Part shown: positions 27,902 through 37,130 of the stretch, piece after piece
Layout of the letters: each line of letters opens with the position of its first letter
Position numbering within the stretch: the first letter of the stretch is position 1
Assembly (NCBI RefSeq): GCF_900184265.1
Contig: NZ_FXXA01000002.1
Span: 2,838,539-2,902,538 of the forward strand
Direction of reading: 5' to 3'
Length of the DNA stretch: 64,000 nt
Source of the DNA: Eggerthella timonensis
Lineage (GTDB): Bacteria; Actinomycetota; Coriobacteriia; Coriobacteriales; Eggerthellaceae
The notes under the pieces: generated by a model
Seen by the model: only the letters and a program-made list of their open reading frames with translations
Database searches by the model: none
Told to the model about the DNA's origin: nothing
Translations under genes and position numbers: made by a program

Positions 27902-28806
27902 CGCTCCTCTCGACGGGGGTCGTCGGAAGGGTCGTCGGCCCCGTCGCAACGGGCGCGCCGGCGGTCGCGCGCGTCCTGCGCGCGGAACTCGGACACGAAG
28001 CCGGCCGAGAAGATGCCGGCGGGGATGGCCACCACGCCGATGGACAGCACCATCGTGCAGAACCCGACGAGGCGCCCCGCCGCCGTGACGGGGACGAGAT
28101 CGCCGTACCCCGTGGTGGTGATCGTGGTCATAGCCCAGTACATGCCCGTAAACACGCTGTCGAACTTGTCGGGCTGCACGGGATGCTCGATCTCGTACAT
28201 GAGCACGCTGGCGGTGACGGTGAGCAGGGCCAGCACCATGAACGCCGCGACGATCTCCTGACGGCGCTTATGGAACACGCGCGCGATGGAGTGCAGGCCG
28301 CGCATGTAGCGCGACAGCTTGATGAGGCGCACGAGCCTGATGATGCGCGCCGCGTTGAGCATGGACGCCGACACGGGCACGAACAGCACGAGCAGACCGG
28401 GGGCGAAGGCCAGAAGGTCGATGATCCCCATCGGCGACAGCGCGTAGCGGGCGCGGGCTCGCGCCGGGCTCAGGTCGGGATGCACGAGGTCGGCGGTCCA
28501 CAGGCGCGCCGCGTACTCCAATGCGAAGCACGCGCTCGACGCGAGGCCGAACACGAGGAAGACCGCCGACACCCCGGCGGGGATGCCGGGGTGCGTCTCG
28601 GCGAACACGAGCGCCGCGTTCGCCACGATGAGCACGAACAGCGCGATGCCGACGAAGCGCGCCACGGCGTTTCCGCGCCGCACGTCCTCGAGCGCGAAGT
28701 ACGTCTGCCGCTTGAACGGCGAGGGCGCGCGACGGGATGCGCCCATCGCGCCGCCCGCGCGCCGGGCATCGCCCGGGCCGTCCACCCCCCGCTTCGCCGC
28801 GCCCAT
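27898..28806 (-). CDS. voltage-gated-type potassium channel
   Basis: The product is up to 302 aa. It has six membrane segments, an arginine-rich S4 (RIIRLVRLIKLSRY), and the potassium selectivity filter TTTGYGD in the pore loop. Cytoplasmic tails are basic and acidic. It should conduct K+ across the membrane with voltage gating. Length and single pore domain fit bacterial Kv-like channels. An internal Met at 28746 is an alternative start that would remove a charged leader. Confidence 0.9.
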   Translation of the reverse strand: MGAAKRGVDGPGDARRAGGAMGASRRAPSPFKRQTYFALEDVRRGNAVARFVGIALFVLIVANAALVFAETHPGIPAGVSAVFLVFGLASSACFALEYAARLWTADLVHPDLSPARARARYALSPMGIIDLLAFAPGLLVLFVPVSASMLNAARIIRLVRLIKLSRYMRGLHSIARVFHKRRQEIVAAFMVLALLTVTASVLMYEIEHPVQPDKFDSVFTGMYWAMTTITTTGYGDLVPVTAAGRLVGFCTMVLSIGVVAIPAGIFSAGFVSEFRAQDARDRRRARCDGADDPSDDPRREER

Positions 28807-28819
28807 CGCGTCGGCTCCC

Positions 28820-29143
28820 TTACGCCTGCTCGAGGGTCACGGCGGTGCCGGAGGCGGTCACCATGAGCATGTTGCCCTGCCCGAGCACCTCGTAATCCAT
28901 GTCCACGCCCACCACGGCGTGCGCGCCCATGGAGGCCGCGCGCTGCTCGAGCTCGTGCAGCGCCTCGGTGCGCGCCTCCAGAAGCTCCTGCTCGTAGCCT
29001 TCGCTGCGGCCGCCCACGATGTTGCGGATGCCCGCGCCGAAGTCGCGCAGGAAGTTGATGCCGGTGATGACTTCGCCGAACACGATGCCGTAGTAGCCGG
29101 TGACGCGGTATCCTTCGACGGAGGGGGTGGTGGTCACGATCAT
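28820..29143 (-). CDS. YbjQ (UPF0145) family protein
   Basis: The product is 107 aa with the family run [22 protein letters not shown], then [26 protein letters not shown] and VTASGTAV. YbjQ proteins are small pentameric proteins of unknown function, sometimes annotated heavy-metal-binding. The start at 29143 has AAAGGA 6 bases upstream; a Met five codons earlier is less favoured. It is upstream of, and 13 bases from, the potassium-channel gene in the same direction, so the two may share a transcript. Confidence 0.9.
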   Translation of the reverse strand: MIVTTTPSVEGYRVTGYYGIVFGEVITGINFLRDFGAGIRNIVGGRSEGYEQELLEARTEALHELEQRAASMGAHAVVGVDMDYEVLGQGNMLMVTASGTAVTLEQA

Positions 29144-29279
29144 GATCGTTCCTTTCAACGAACGGTTGAGCCGATGCGCATTGCGTGTCGCCTAGCATAC
29201 CACGACCCGCACGGGGACGAAGGTGTACAATAGTAACGTTTACCTGCACCTATGCTAAATATGCACGAAAGGCTCCCCC

Positions 29280-30950
29280 ATGACCGTCGACCTCATTTCG
29301 CTCGCCATCATCGCGCTCGTCGCGGCGGCATGCCCGATCGTCGCCAAGCTCATACCCAACAAGCTCGTGCCCGAAACGGTGTTCCTGCTCATCGCCGGCG
29401 CGCTGCTGGGGCCCCACCTGGCGGGCGCCGTCGTGCTCACCGATTCGGTGGGCCTGCTGTCCGATCTGGGGCTTGCCTTCCTGTTCCTGCTGGCCGGCTA
29501 CGAGATCAACCCCAAGAGCCTGACGGGCGGCCAGGGCAAGCGCGGACTGCTCACCTGGGGCGTCTCCATCGTGCTGGCCTTTCTCGTCGTGCGAGCCACG
29601 CCGTTCTTCTCCGTCAGCCACATCGACGGCATCGCCGTGGCCATCGCGCTGACCACCACGGCGCTCGGCACCCTCATGCCCATCCTCAAGGAGCGCGAGC
29701 TCAACGGCACGCGCGTGGGCGAGTCCATCCTGGCGTACGGCACCTGGGGCGAGTTGTGCCCCGTGCTGGCCATGGCCGTGCTGCTGTCGTCGCGCGCCGA
29801 ATGGAAGACGGTCCTCATCCTGCTGGCGTTCGTGGCCATATCCGTCGTCGTCGCCGTGGTGCCCGCGAAGGCGAAGAAGGCGGGCCACAAGCTGTTCCAC
29901 TTCCTCACCGCGAACGCCGAGGGCACGTCGCAGACCATGATGCGCATGGTCGTGCTGCTGCTCGTGGGCCTCGTGGCGCTGTCGGCCGCGTTCGACCTCG
30001 ACATCGTGCTGGGCGCGTTCGCCGCCGGCTTCGTGCTGCGCTACATCATCCCCGAAGGCGATCACGGCCTGGAAAAGAAGCTCGACGGCGTGGCGTACGG
30101 ATTCCTCATCCCCATCTTCTTCGTGGTGTCGGGGGCGAAGATCGACCTCATGGCCGTGTTCCAGCAGCCGGCGCTGCTCATCGGGTTCATCCTCATGCTG
30201 CTGCTCATCCGCGCGGTGCCCATCTTCGTCGCGCTGTCCACCGGCAAGGACACGCGCGACATCTCCACGCACAACCGCCTGACCATCGCGCTCTACTGCA
30301 CCACGGCGCTGCCCATCATCGTGGCGGTGACCTCGGTGGCCGTGAGCGCGAACGCCATGTCGCAGGAAACGGCCAGCGTGCTGGTGGCCGCGGGCGCCAT
30401 CACGGTGTTCCTCATGCCGCTTTTGGGCATGCTCACCTACCGCGTGGCCGACGCCAAGCCCATCGAGGCCGTGAAGGAGATCAGCCGCAACCCGCGCGAC
30501 ATCGGCGACATCCTGCGCGAGCACTGGGAGCTGGAGCGCATGCTGGCGCGCAAGGAGGCGCTCGAGCGGCTCGCGGCGCGTCGCGAGGGACGCGATGCGA
30601 GCGACATGGACTGGCAGGACCGCGCCGCGCTGCTGCAGCGGAGGTCGGCGCGCAAGCGCGCCATCGACGAGGCGCTCGACCTGGCCGCGCAGGAGATGGC
30701 GCGCCGCGAGCTGGCGCCCGACGCCGATCCCGACGGCGACGGCCCGTTGCTGCCCCAGGTCCAGCAACGCCGCGAGGAACGGCGCCGTCGCATGGCCGAG
30801 CACGTCGTGCGCGAGTATCGCCGCCGCATGGACGAGATGGGACGCGCGGCCGAGCGGATGGGTTTGAGCGAAGACGACGTCAAGCAGATGTTCGAGGACG
30901 CGCGGCAACGTCGCGGGGAGCGCGGCGGCCAAGACGGGCGCGCCCGCTAG
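29280..30950 (+). CDS. monovalent cation:proton antiporter (CPA2 type) with long basic tail
   Basis: The product is 556 aa. About twelve membrane segments occupy residues 1-400, starting LIPNKLVPETVFLLIAGALLGPHL, with family motifs FLFLLAGYEI and LGAFAAGF. The last 150 residues are highly charged, rich in Arg, Ala and Glu, and likely helical or coiled-coil, without a recognisable TrkA domain. It should exchange Na+ or K+ for protons. Potassium channel and antiporter genes are near neighbours, in opposite orientations. The tail is unusual in this family and could bind other proteins or regulate activity. Confidence 0.88.
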   Translation: MTVDLISLAIIALVAAACPIVAKLIPNKLVPETVFLLIAGALLGPHLAGAVVLTDSVGLLSDLGLAFLFLLAGYEINPKSLTGGQGKRGLLTWGVSIVLAFLVVRATPFFSVSHIDGIAVAIALTTTALGTLMPILKERELNGTRVGESILAYGTWGELCPVLAMAVLLSSRAEWKTVLILLAFVAISVVVAVVPAKAKKAGHKLFHFLTANAEGTSQTMMRMVVLLLVGLVALSAAFDLDIVLGAFAAGFVLRYIIPEGDHGLEKKLDGVAYGFLIPIFFVVSGAKIDLMAVFQQPALLIGFILMLLLIRAVPIFVALSTGKDTRDISTHNRLTIALYCTTALPIIVAVTSVAVSANAMSQETASVLVAAGAITVFLMPLLGMLTYRVADAKPIEAVKEISRNPRDIGDILREHWELERMLARKEALERLAARREGRDASDMDWQDRAALLQRRSARKRAIDEALDLAAQEMARRELAPDADPDGDGPLLPQVQQRREERRRRMAEHVVREYRRRMDEMGRAAERMGLSEDDVKQMFEDARQRRGERGGQDGRAR

Positions 30951-31116
30951 ATCGGCTGCAGCTCAGCGGGCTTCGCCGCCCGCTTCGAGCGAACCGCTCG
31001 GCAAGCATGCAGCCATGTCGGCGCCCTCGAGGCGCGTGGCGACCGCGCATCGAGGGCGGTTCGGCACGAGGAAGCGCTTTCGAGCTATTTTGGGGTACAG
31101 GTCACGGCGTTCCTTA

Positions 31117-31320
31117 GCGTACGGTAATGGAATCGGAGAAATTTTTCGATATTTTACCGTATCGGACGAGCAGGGCCCGGAAACCCCATCCGAAAGCGGG
31201 AGAACCGCCCGATACGGCGGGAAAAGCCAGACGCAGGGCAGCCGAAGGCGAGTTTCAAGCACAAGACCCCGCTGTTCGGTACAATATCGGGAAAAAATCG
31301 CGAATCTCTTACCGTACCGC
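31117..31320. repeat. long inverted-repeat element, type D
   Basis: Imperfect arms of about 42 bases, 31117-31158 and 31278-31320, share GTACGGTAA at the outer ends and TCGATATTTTACC / GGTACAATATCG inside. They enclose a second pairing, CCGTATCGG with CCGATACGG. The element fills most of the 431-base gap between the antiporter and luxR genes, where no gene is seen. Confidence 0.65.
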
Positions 31321-31381
31321 CCCGCAGCCAAGCGCTCATCGCCGCCAGCGCGCGCCGACACCCGTTCCGCACCCCGGTCGG

Positions 31382-31972
31382 TCAAGTGGCGGACGACACC
31401 TTCTCAAGCAGGTCAGCTTTGCCGCCGACGCCCATCTTCGCGTAGATGCGGCGCACGTGGCTCTTCACCGTGTTGAGCGACACCACCAGCTCGTCGGCGG
31501 CCTCGGCGAACGTTCGGCCCTCCATGAGCAGGCGCAGCACGTCCTCCTCGCGGCGGGTCAGGTCGTAGGCGCGCGCGAGGCGGGCGCAGGTGGCGTCAAG
31601 GCCGGTGCCCCATTCCAACCCCGGCGCGGCGGCCGGTTCCGCAGGCTGGGGAACCGGCCGATGGAGCTGCAGGTAGGCCACGGCCGCGGCCATGTCGCGG
31701 TTGCGCCAGCGTCGCTCGAGCAACAGGCACAGCGGGAACGATGCGAGGCACGCGCAGGCCGCGAACACGGCGGCCGCGTCGACGCTCTGCGCGTCGCGTG
31801 CCATGAGCGATCCGACGACGGTCGCGCCGAAGCAGACCGCGCATGCGCCCGCCGTTCGATACGCAGCACGATCCGCCTGCGCGCGGAAGAACGCGCGGGC
31901 GATCGCCGCGCAGAACGCGGCGAACTCGACGCAGACCAGCGCCAGCACCGCTACCGTCGACCAGGACACCAT
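31382..31972 (-). CDS. membrane-bound LuxR-family regulator
   Basis: The product is 196 aa. Three to four hydrophobic segments occupy the first 100 residues. A LuxR-type helix-turn-helix ends the protein (LTRREEDVLRLLMEGRTFAEAADELVVSLNTVKSHVRRIYAKMGV). There is no receiver domain, so it may sense a membrane-linked signal. Such membrane LuxR proteins are numerous in Eggerthellaceae. The start at 31972 has AGAAGGAG upstream; the frame is open for 11 more codons. Confidence 0.88.
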   Translation of the reverse strand: MVSWSTVAVLALVCVEFAAFCAAIARAFFRAQADRAAYRTAGACAVCFGATVVGSLMARDAQSVDAAAVFAACACLASFPLCLLLERRWRNRDMAAAVAYLQLHRPVPQPAEPAAAPGLEWGTGLDATCARLARAYDLTRREEDVLRLLMEGRTFAEAADELVVSLNTVKSHVRRIYAKMGVGGKADLLEKVSSAT

Positions 31973-32125
31973 CGCGCTTCTCCTTCTCGCCTCGTTTCGC
32001 ATCAAGCATAGCGCAACCTGCCCGGCAGGCCGAAGCAGAACCGGTGATGAAAAACTTCATCATTGCCGAGATTCGGCAGGTCATGCTAGGTTGGACACTG
32101 AAAGCCACGGAGAAGGGAGCGCCTT

Positions 32126-32953
32126 ATGAGCGCAGCACGCAGCAGGATCGTACGGGCGGCCCTCGGCGCCGCATGCATCGCGGCGGCCACCGCCGCGCTC
32201 GTCTGGTTCGCCTTCCAATTCACCCCCGGCGAGCCGCGAGCGCGGAAAGCGGATCAAGGACCCCGCCCTGCGTCGATCAGCGCCGTCGGCGCAAGCAGCT
32301 ACGAGGCCGAGCGCATCGTGGACGCGCCCTTCGGGCAAACCTTCCGAACCAAGAGCCTGACCCGGGGGAAATGGTTCAGCGTAAGCGAAGAAGAGCGCGC
32401 ATCGTGGAGCGACGAGGAGCGCGAGCGCTATTTGAGCGAATTCGATTACCTTTACGATTCGGACGGCATTGAGATCGTCCCCGCAAGCATGAAGGCCGTG
32501 ACCTTGGACGCGTTCGCCGAATGGTATCCCCACTACGCCCTGACGACCGGATACACCGAAGCACGCAAGCATGAATGCAAGGTGCTGCTCGTCGACGTCA
32601 CCATGACGAACACCATGGAGTACGAGCAGTATCTTCCGGTCATGCAGCTGTGGAGCGAAGACTTCAACGGGGCGAACGACATGCTCGACAACGGCGGAGG
32701 CGGCGATTCGGGCGGTTACCTGCTCGGCGAGCTGTACGGCGCCCCTTCCGAGCGCGGACTCGTCCAAAACACCCTCCCCGACGATTGGAACGTCCTCCAA
32801 CCCGGCGAGACGCGCGCCATCACGCTACCGTACCTCGTGTATGCGAACACGTTTTGCGATCGGTCGGCCTACGACGACATCGACCCGTCCCGCTTCTGCC
32901 TCGCGCTGTCCGACTACGACCCGCCCACCATCTATCGGCTCTGGCTGGGCTGA
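32126..32953 (+). CDS. exported or membrane-anchored protein of unknown function
   Basis: The product is 275 aa. A short N-terminal hydrophobic segment (ALGAACIAAATAALVWFAF) is a signal anchor. The rest is soluble, with a beta-rich region (CKVLLVDVTMTNTMEYEQYLPVMQLW) and a PGETRAITLPYLV segment, which resembles DUF5028/DUF4352-type immunoglobulin-like extracellular domains. No catalytic motif is seen. The start has GGAGAAGGGAG upstream. It converges with the DUF2812 gene, 2 bases apart. Function unknown. Confidence 0.75.
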   Translation: MSAARSRIVRAALGAACIAAATAALVWFAFQFTPGEPRARKADQGPRPASISAVGASSYEAERIVDAPFGQTFRTKSLTRGKWFSVSEEERASWSDEERERYLSEFDYLYDSDGIEIVPASMKAVTLDAFAEWYPHYALTTGYTEARKHECKVLLVDVTMTNTMEYEQYLPVMQLWSEDFNGANDMLDNGGGGDSGGYLLGELYGAPSERGLVQNTLPDDWNVLQPGETRAITLPYLVYANTFCDRSAYDDIDPSRFCLALSDYDPPTIYRLWLG

Positions 32954-32955
32954 GC

Positions 32956-33501
32956 TTACTCGCGCACCGCGCGCTCGCGCTTCAGACGGCCCGACTTGCA
33001 CGCGATGCGAACGAACCCGCATGCAACGGCGATCGTCGCCACCGCCCAGAGCACGGCGAACGGCAGCGCGTCCATGGGATAGTCGCGCATGTGCAACAAG
33101 TTCGCGCCACCCGCCAGGCATATGACGAGCACGGCCGTCACGAGCGTGTTGATGCGCCGCAGGTGCGCGATCTTGGAGTCGATGTCCGAGAACAGGTCGA
33201 AGGACGCGCCGTCGCTCTTGCGGCGCAGGTACGCCCAACGACCGTACGACCCGACGCACTCGATGCCCATGTCGTGCAAGAAGTCCAGGTAGCAGCGGCT
33301 TTCGGCGTGGTTCGCCGTGTGTTCCAGCAGCTCGAGACGGTACGCGTACTCCCCCGGCGCGCTCTCCTCGAACACGTAGCGGAACCCGCATACGTCGACG
33401 AGCGCCCATCCGCGCGCGGCCCACGTGTTGAGCCATTCCTCCTCGCGGTCGAAATCCCACGCCCAGAACAGCCGATGCATCACCCGCCTCACGACGGCCA
33501 C
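32956..33501 (-). CDS. DUF2812 membrane protein
   Basis: The product is up to 181 aa. The N-terminal part (LFWAWDFDREEEWLNTWAARGWAL...GFRYVFEES) is a DUF2812 signature; two membrane segments follow at about residues 120-140 and 148-168. Family members are usually encoded directly after a PadR regulator, as here, and the genes overlap by 13 bases. Function is unknown. An internal Met at 33480 (MHRLFWAW) is an alternative start. Confidence 0.85.
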   Translation of the reverse strand: MAVVRRVMHRLFWAWDFDREEEWLNTWAARGWALVDVCGFRYVFEESAPGEYAYRLELLEHTANHAESRCYLDFLHDMGIECVGSYGRWAYLRRKSDGASFDLFSDIDSKIAHLRRINTLVTAVLVICLAGGANLLHMRDYPMDALPFAVLWAVATIAVACGFVRIACKSGRLKRERAVRE

Positions 33502-33806
33502 CTCCCCACGATCTCCTCGCCGTTTCTCACCAGCTCGCGCAACCGCTCGAGCTCGCCCTTCACCGCATCGCGGCCGGCTTCCGTCAACCGGTACTCTTTC
33601 TTCCGCCCCGATCCCCCGCCGGGTGCCGGCTCGATCCAGCGTCGCTTCTGCAGCGTGTCAAGCGCGCCGTACAGGGTGCCGGCCGCCAAGCGCACGCGCC
33701 CCTGGCTCAGACGCTCGGCATTCTGCATGATGCCGTAGCCGTGCAGCGGCTCGTCGAGCGACAGCAGGATGTAGAACACCGCCTCGGTCAGTGCGATCGA
33801 CTCCAT
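33489..33806 (-). CDS. PadR-family transcriptional regulator
   Basis: The product is 105 aa, one winged-helix domain: ALTEAVFYILLSL, HGYGIMQ, LAAGTLYGALDTLQKRRWIEP and KKEYRLTEAGRDAV. This is the short (s1) PadR form. It overlaps the downstream DUF2812 gene, forming a regulator-target operon. The start has GAGGAGGGGAACC before it. Two palindromic operators lie over its promoter, consistent with autorepression. Confidence 0.93.
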   Translation of the reverse strand: MESIALTEAVFYILLSLDEPLHGYGIMQNAERLSQGRVRLAAGTLYGALDTLQKRRWIEPAPGGGSGRKKEYRLTEAGRDAVKGELERLRELVRNGEEIVGRWPS

Positions 33807-33828
33807 GGTTCCCCTCCTCGCCATCGCA

Positions 33829-33881
33829 ACTATATCGGCTTCCGATATAGTCAGTATATCGGAAGCCGATATAGTATGCAA
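33829..33881 (-). promoter_or_regulatory. PadR/DUF2812 promoter with two palindromic operators
   Basis: The minus strand has -35 TTGCAT (33881-33876) and -10 TATACT (33858-33853) with a 17-base spacer. Two 22-base palindromes sharing CTATATCGG / CCGATATAG cover the spacer and the start site (33829-33851 and about 33852-33874). They are inverted copies of each other. Confidence 0.8.
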
Positions 33882-33956
33882 GGGGGAATCCGTCTCGAGC
33901 CGAAAGCGCTCAATACCTGACGGTTTAACAGCGGCACGCGAATTGTCGAGTTCTAA

Positions 33957-34111
33957 GCAATTTTTTCGTTTTGCGAACGCTCAAGGGGACTTGCTGCCCC
34001 GCAGCAGTCGAACGCGCATCACGCGACCTGCGGAAACGTGAAAACCGCTTTCGGGATCGGCGTCCAAGGACGCTTCGAAACGCCAAATCGTACGCAAAAC
34101 GAAAAAATTGC
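33957..34111. repeat. long inverted-repeat element, type A (copy 2)
   Basis: Arms 33957-33979 and 34089-34111 are inverted with one mismatch and share ATTTTTTCGTTTTGCG with the element at 15251-15426. Flanks extend the similarity (CGCGAAT on the outer side). The enclosed 109 bases show no gene. It occupies the 543-base gap between the PadR promoter and thrS. Confidence 0.8.
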
Positions 34112-34288
34112 TTATCCTGAGCGGATTCGCGTGTCCGATCGTCATCGACATGCGCCCGGTCGCATCGAGGGCCGTCTGGGTCAAGCGGCTGCTCCAGGTA
34201 CGCTGGAGCTTGGGAGAAAGGGCTTGCGAACGGCCCCTGCTGCATACCCCGCCTGCGCCTCCCGCACACAGCCGGAGCTTATTCCGAC

Positions 34289-34324
34289 AAAAAAAACGAC
34301 CCCGGCGCCGTCGGCCGGGGTCGT
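34289..34324 (-). terminator. thrS terminator
   Basis: On the minus strand ACGACCCCGGC pairs with GCCGGGGTCGT and is followed by eight T. It lies 26 bases after the thrS stop. Confidence 0.85.
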
Positions 34325-34349
34325 CGTCGAGCTTGTTGCGCAGGGAAGC

Positions 34350-36263
34350 TTACAGCGCCGCCTCGCGGATCTTCTCCACCAGCTGCTCGACCGGCCATGC
34401 GCCGAGATCGCCTTCGTGGCGTTCGCGCACGCTGACCGTGCCGCTGGCGATCTCCTTGTCGCCGAGCACCACCATGTACGGGATCTTCTGGCTCTGGGCC
34501 TTCGCGATCTTCACGCGCATAGGCTCGTTCTGGTCGTACACCTCGATGCGGCCGCCCGCAGCCTTGAGCTGCTTCGCCAGCTCCGCCGCCGCGTCGTTGT
34601 GACGGTCGGCCAGCGGCAGCACGGCCACCTGCACGGGAGCCAGCCACAGCGGCAGCGCGCCGGCGTAATGCTCGATGAGGATGCCCAGGAAGCGCTCGAT
34701 GGAGCCGAAGATGGCGCGGTGGAGCATCCAGGGGCGCTCCTCGGTGTTGTCCTCGGTGCGGTAGGTCAGCTCGAAGCGCTCGGGCATGTTGAAGTCGACC
34801 TGCACGGTGGAGCACTGCCAGGTGCGACCGATGGCGTCCTTCACCTTGATGTCGATCTTCGGGCCGTAGAACGCGCCGTCGCCTTCGTTGATCTCGTAAG
34901 CGAGGCCATGGCGCTCGCAGGCTTGCTTGAGCGAGTTCGTGGCATGGTCCCACATCTCATCGGTGCCGATGGACTTCTCGGGACGCGTGGAGATCTCGGC
35001 CTCGTACTGGAAGCCGAAGGTGGACATGATGTGGTCCACGAGGTCGAGGATAGCCACCACCTCGTCGACGACCTGGTCTTTCGTGCAGAACACGTGCGCG
35101 TCGTCCTGGGTGAAGCCGCGGGCGCGCAGCAGGCCGTGCACCACGCCCGACATCTCGTGGCGATACACCGTGCCGAACTCGAAGTAGCGCAGCGGCAGGT
35201 CGCGGTAGGAGTGCAGCTCGTTCTTGTACAGCATGACGTGGCCCGGGCAGTTCATGGGCTTCACGCCGTACTCGCTCATGCGCGGGTTCTCGTCGTCTCC
35301 CTCGTTGATCTCGAAGAAGTACATGTTCTCCTTGTAGAAGCCGTAGTGCCCCGAAGTCTTCCACACGTCGGCGTTGTAGATGTGCGGGGTGATGACCTCT
35401 TCGTAGCCGCGCTCGTACAGGTCGCGACGCAGCCACTCCTGCATGGTGCGGATGACGCGCGCGCCCTTCGGCAGGTACATGGGCAGGCCCACGCCCGCCA
35501 TGGGATCCATCATGTAGATGCCCAGCTCGCGGCCGAGCTTGCGGTGGTCGCGCTTCTCGGCCTCGGCCAGGTTGTGCAGGTGCTCCTCGAGCTCCGCCTT
35601 CTTGAAGAACGCGGTGCCGTAAATGCGGGTGAGCATCTCGCGCTCCGCGTCGCCGCGCCAGTAGGCGCCGGCCAGCTTGGTCAGCTTGTACGCGCCCAGC
35701 TTGCCGGTGGAGGGCAGGTGCGGCCCGCGGCACAGGTCGGTGAACTTGCCGATGGTGTACGTGGTGATGGTCGCATCCTCGGGAAGCTCGGCGATGAGCT
35801 CCAGCTTGAACGGCTGGTTCGCGAAGATCTCCTCGGCCTCGGCGCGCGTGACCACGCGGCGCTCGAAGGGCTCGTCGGCCTTCACGATCTCGGCCATGCG
35901 GGCCTCGATGGCGGCGAAGTCGTCAGGCGACAGCGCGCAGTCGAGCTTGACGTCGTAGTAGAAGCCGTCCTCGATGGCAGGGCCCACGCCGAACTGCACG
36001 TCGCCGTAGAGGTCGACGAGCGCGGCGGCCATGACGTGCGCCGTGGAGTGGCGCAGAAGCTCGAGGCCCTCGTCGCTCTTGGCCGTGACGATGGCCACCG
36101 CGTCGCCCTCCTGCACGGGAGCGGAGAGGTCGACCGGCTGGTCGTTCACGATGCCGGCGAGCGCGGCCTTCGCCAAGCCCGCGCCGATGGCGGCTGCCAC
36201 GTCGGCGACGGTGGCGCCTTCCGCCACGTCTTTGGTCGAGCCGTCGGGAAGTACGATGTTCAT
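34350..36263 (-). CDS. thrS: threonine-tRNA ligase
   Basis: The product is 637 aa. Domains in order: TGS (residues 1-60), tRNA-SAD editing domain with HSTAHVMAAAL near residue 72 and CRGPHL, catalytic class II core with NCPGHVMLYK and motif 2 (FEFGTVYRHE), and a C-terminal anticodon-binding domain. It charges tRNA-Thr with editing of serine. The start has AGGAAAGGAATTGCT before it. It is flanked by terminators on both sides and so is monocistronic. Confidence 0.97.
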   Translation of the reverse strand: MNIVLPDGSTKDVAEGATVADVAAAIGAGLAKAALAGIVNDQPVDLSAPVQEGDAVAIVTAKSDEGLELLRHSTAHVMAAALVDLYGDVQFGVGPAIEDGFYYDVKLDCALSPDDFAAIEARMAEIVKADEPFERRVVTRAEAEEIFANQPFKLELIAELPEDATITTYTIGKFTDLCRGPHLPSTGKLGAYKLTKLAGAYWRGDAEREMLTRIYGTAFFKKAELEEHLHNLAEAEKRDHRKLGRELGIYMMDPMAGVGLPMYLPKGARVIRTMQEWLRRDLYERGYEEVITPHIYNADVWKTSGHYGFYKENMYFFEINEGDDENPRMSEYGVKPMNCPGHVMLYKNELHSYRDLPLRYFEFGTVYRHEMSGVVHGLLRARGFTQDDAHVFCTKDQVVDEVVAILDLVDHIMSTFGFQYEAEISTRPEKSIGTDEMWDHATNSLKQACERHGLAYEINEGDGAFYGPKIDIKVKDAIGRTWQCSTVQVDFNMPERFELTYRTEDNTEERPWMLHRAIFGSIERFLGILIEHYAGALPLWLAPVQVAVLPLADRHNDAAAELAKQLKAAGGRIEVYDQNEPMRVKIAKAQSQKIPYMVVLGDKEIASGTVSVRERHEGDLGAWPVEQLVEKIREAAL

Positions 36264-36355
36264 AGCAATTCCTTTCCTGTGCCGGGCGCGCACAAAGCGC
36301 CTGCACGATCGGTTCGCAACGAGCGCACTGCGCGCTCGCCGATGCGACAAAACAA

Positions 36356-36388
36356 CGAAGCCGCCCCGTTGTTCGCGAGGCGGCTTCG
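36356..36388 (-). terminator. terminator of the zinc-ribbon gene
   Basis: CGAAGCCGCC pairs with GGCGGCTTCG; on the minus strand it is followed by TTGTTTTGT. It lies 17 bases after the zinc-ribbon stop and upstream of thrS. Confidence 0.7.
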
Positions 36389-36404
36389 ATGAGATGCGAA
36401 GTGG

Positions 36405-36956
36405 TTACTGGGCGCCGTGCTCGGATTGAGCGGGGCGCGCCTGCCTCGTCTGCTGCTGGGATGCCGCCTGCTGCGGCTGCTGCGTTCGCGCACCGCGCTG
36501 CTGCGGGGCGCGACGCGTGCGGGGGCCGCCAGCCACGGGCGTGGCGCAGTACGGGCACACGGTCCAGGTGGGATCGAGGGCGTGGTTGCAGGTGCCGCAG
36601 AGGTTCTTGAGGCGCTGGTGGCAGTTCGGGCACAGCACGAAGTCGGCCTCCACCGGATAGCCGCAGTTCGCGCACTCACCGTACTTCATGAGCTCGCGCT
36701 GTTTGAGCGCGATCTCCAGCTCCTGCTCGTCGCGGTCGATCTGCAGCAGCGGCGGGCGCAGCAGGCAGTATGCGATGATGCCGAGCAGCGGAATGAGCGC
36801 CACGATGGCCCACACGTACCAGTAGGAACCGCGCAGGTACGCGTCGCGAACCACCCAGATGATGGACAGCACGTACAGGATGACCAGCAGCACCACAACC
36901 ACGGTGAACGCGGCTTGCAGTTCAGGAGTCCACAGCTGGGACAGCAGTTCGCTCAT
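36405..36956 (-). CDS. zinc-ribbon membrane protein
   Basis: The product is 183 aa. Two membrane segments (about residues 14-37 and 47-67) precede two cysteine-rich zinc ribbons: CANCGY...CPNCH and CGTCNHA...CPYCATP. The C-terminal 40 residues are Gln/Arg-rich and probably disordered. Double-zinc-ribbon membrane proteins of this kind are common in actinobacteria and have no assigned function. The start at 36956 (MSELLSQLW) has AACGAGG upstream; the frame is open for 23 further codons. Confidence 0.85.
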   Translation of the reverse strand: MSELLSQLWTPELQAAFTVVVVLLVILYVLSIIWVVRDAYLRGSYWYVWAIVALIPLLGIIAYCLLRPPLLQIDRDEQELEIALKQRELMKYGECANCGYPVEADFVLCPNCHQRLKNLCGTCNHALDPTWTVCPYCATPVAGGPRTRRAPQQRGARTQQPQQAASQQQTRQARPAQSEHGAQ

Positions 36957-37130
36957 TTCAACCTCGTTTTCTTGTATATTCAGCGACTGGTGTGCAGGTA
37001 TGGAAAACGCACGATACATGCACACGATCAGTCATTATAGCAAAGATGACGAAGAACGAGCAGACGTGCAGGTAATTTCCGCAAGCCGTTGAATTTGAGG
37101 TTGATGAAGGGACGAAATGCGACGCTTGCG

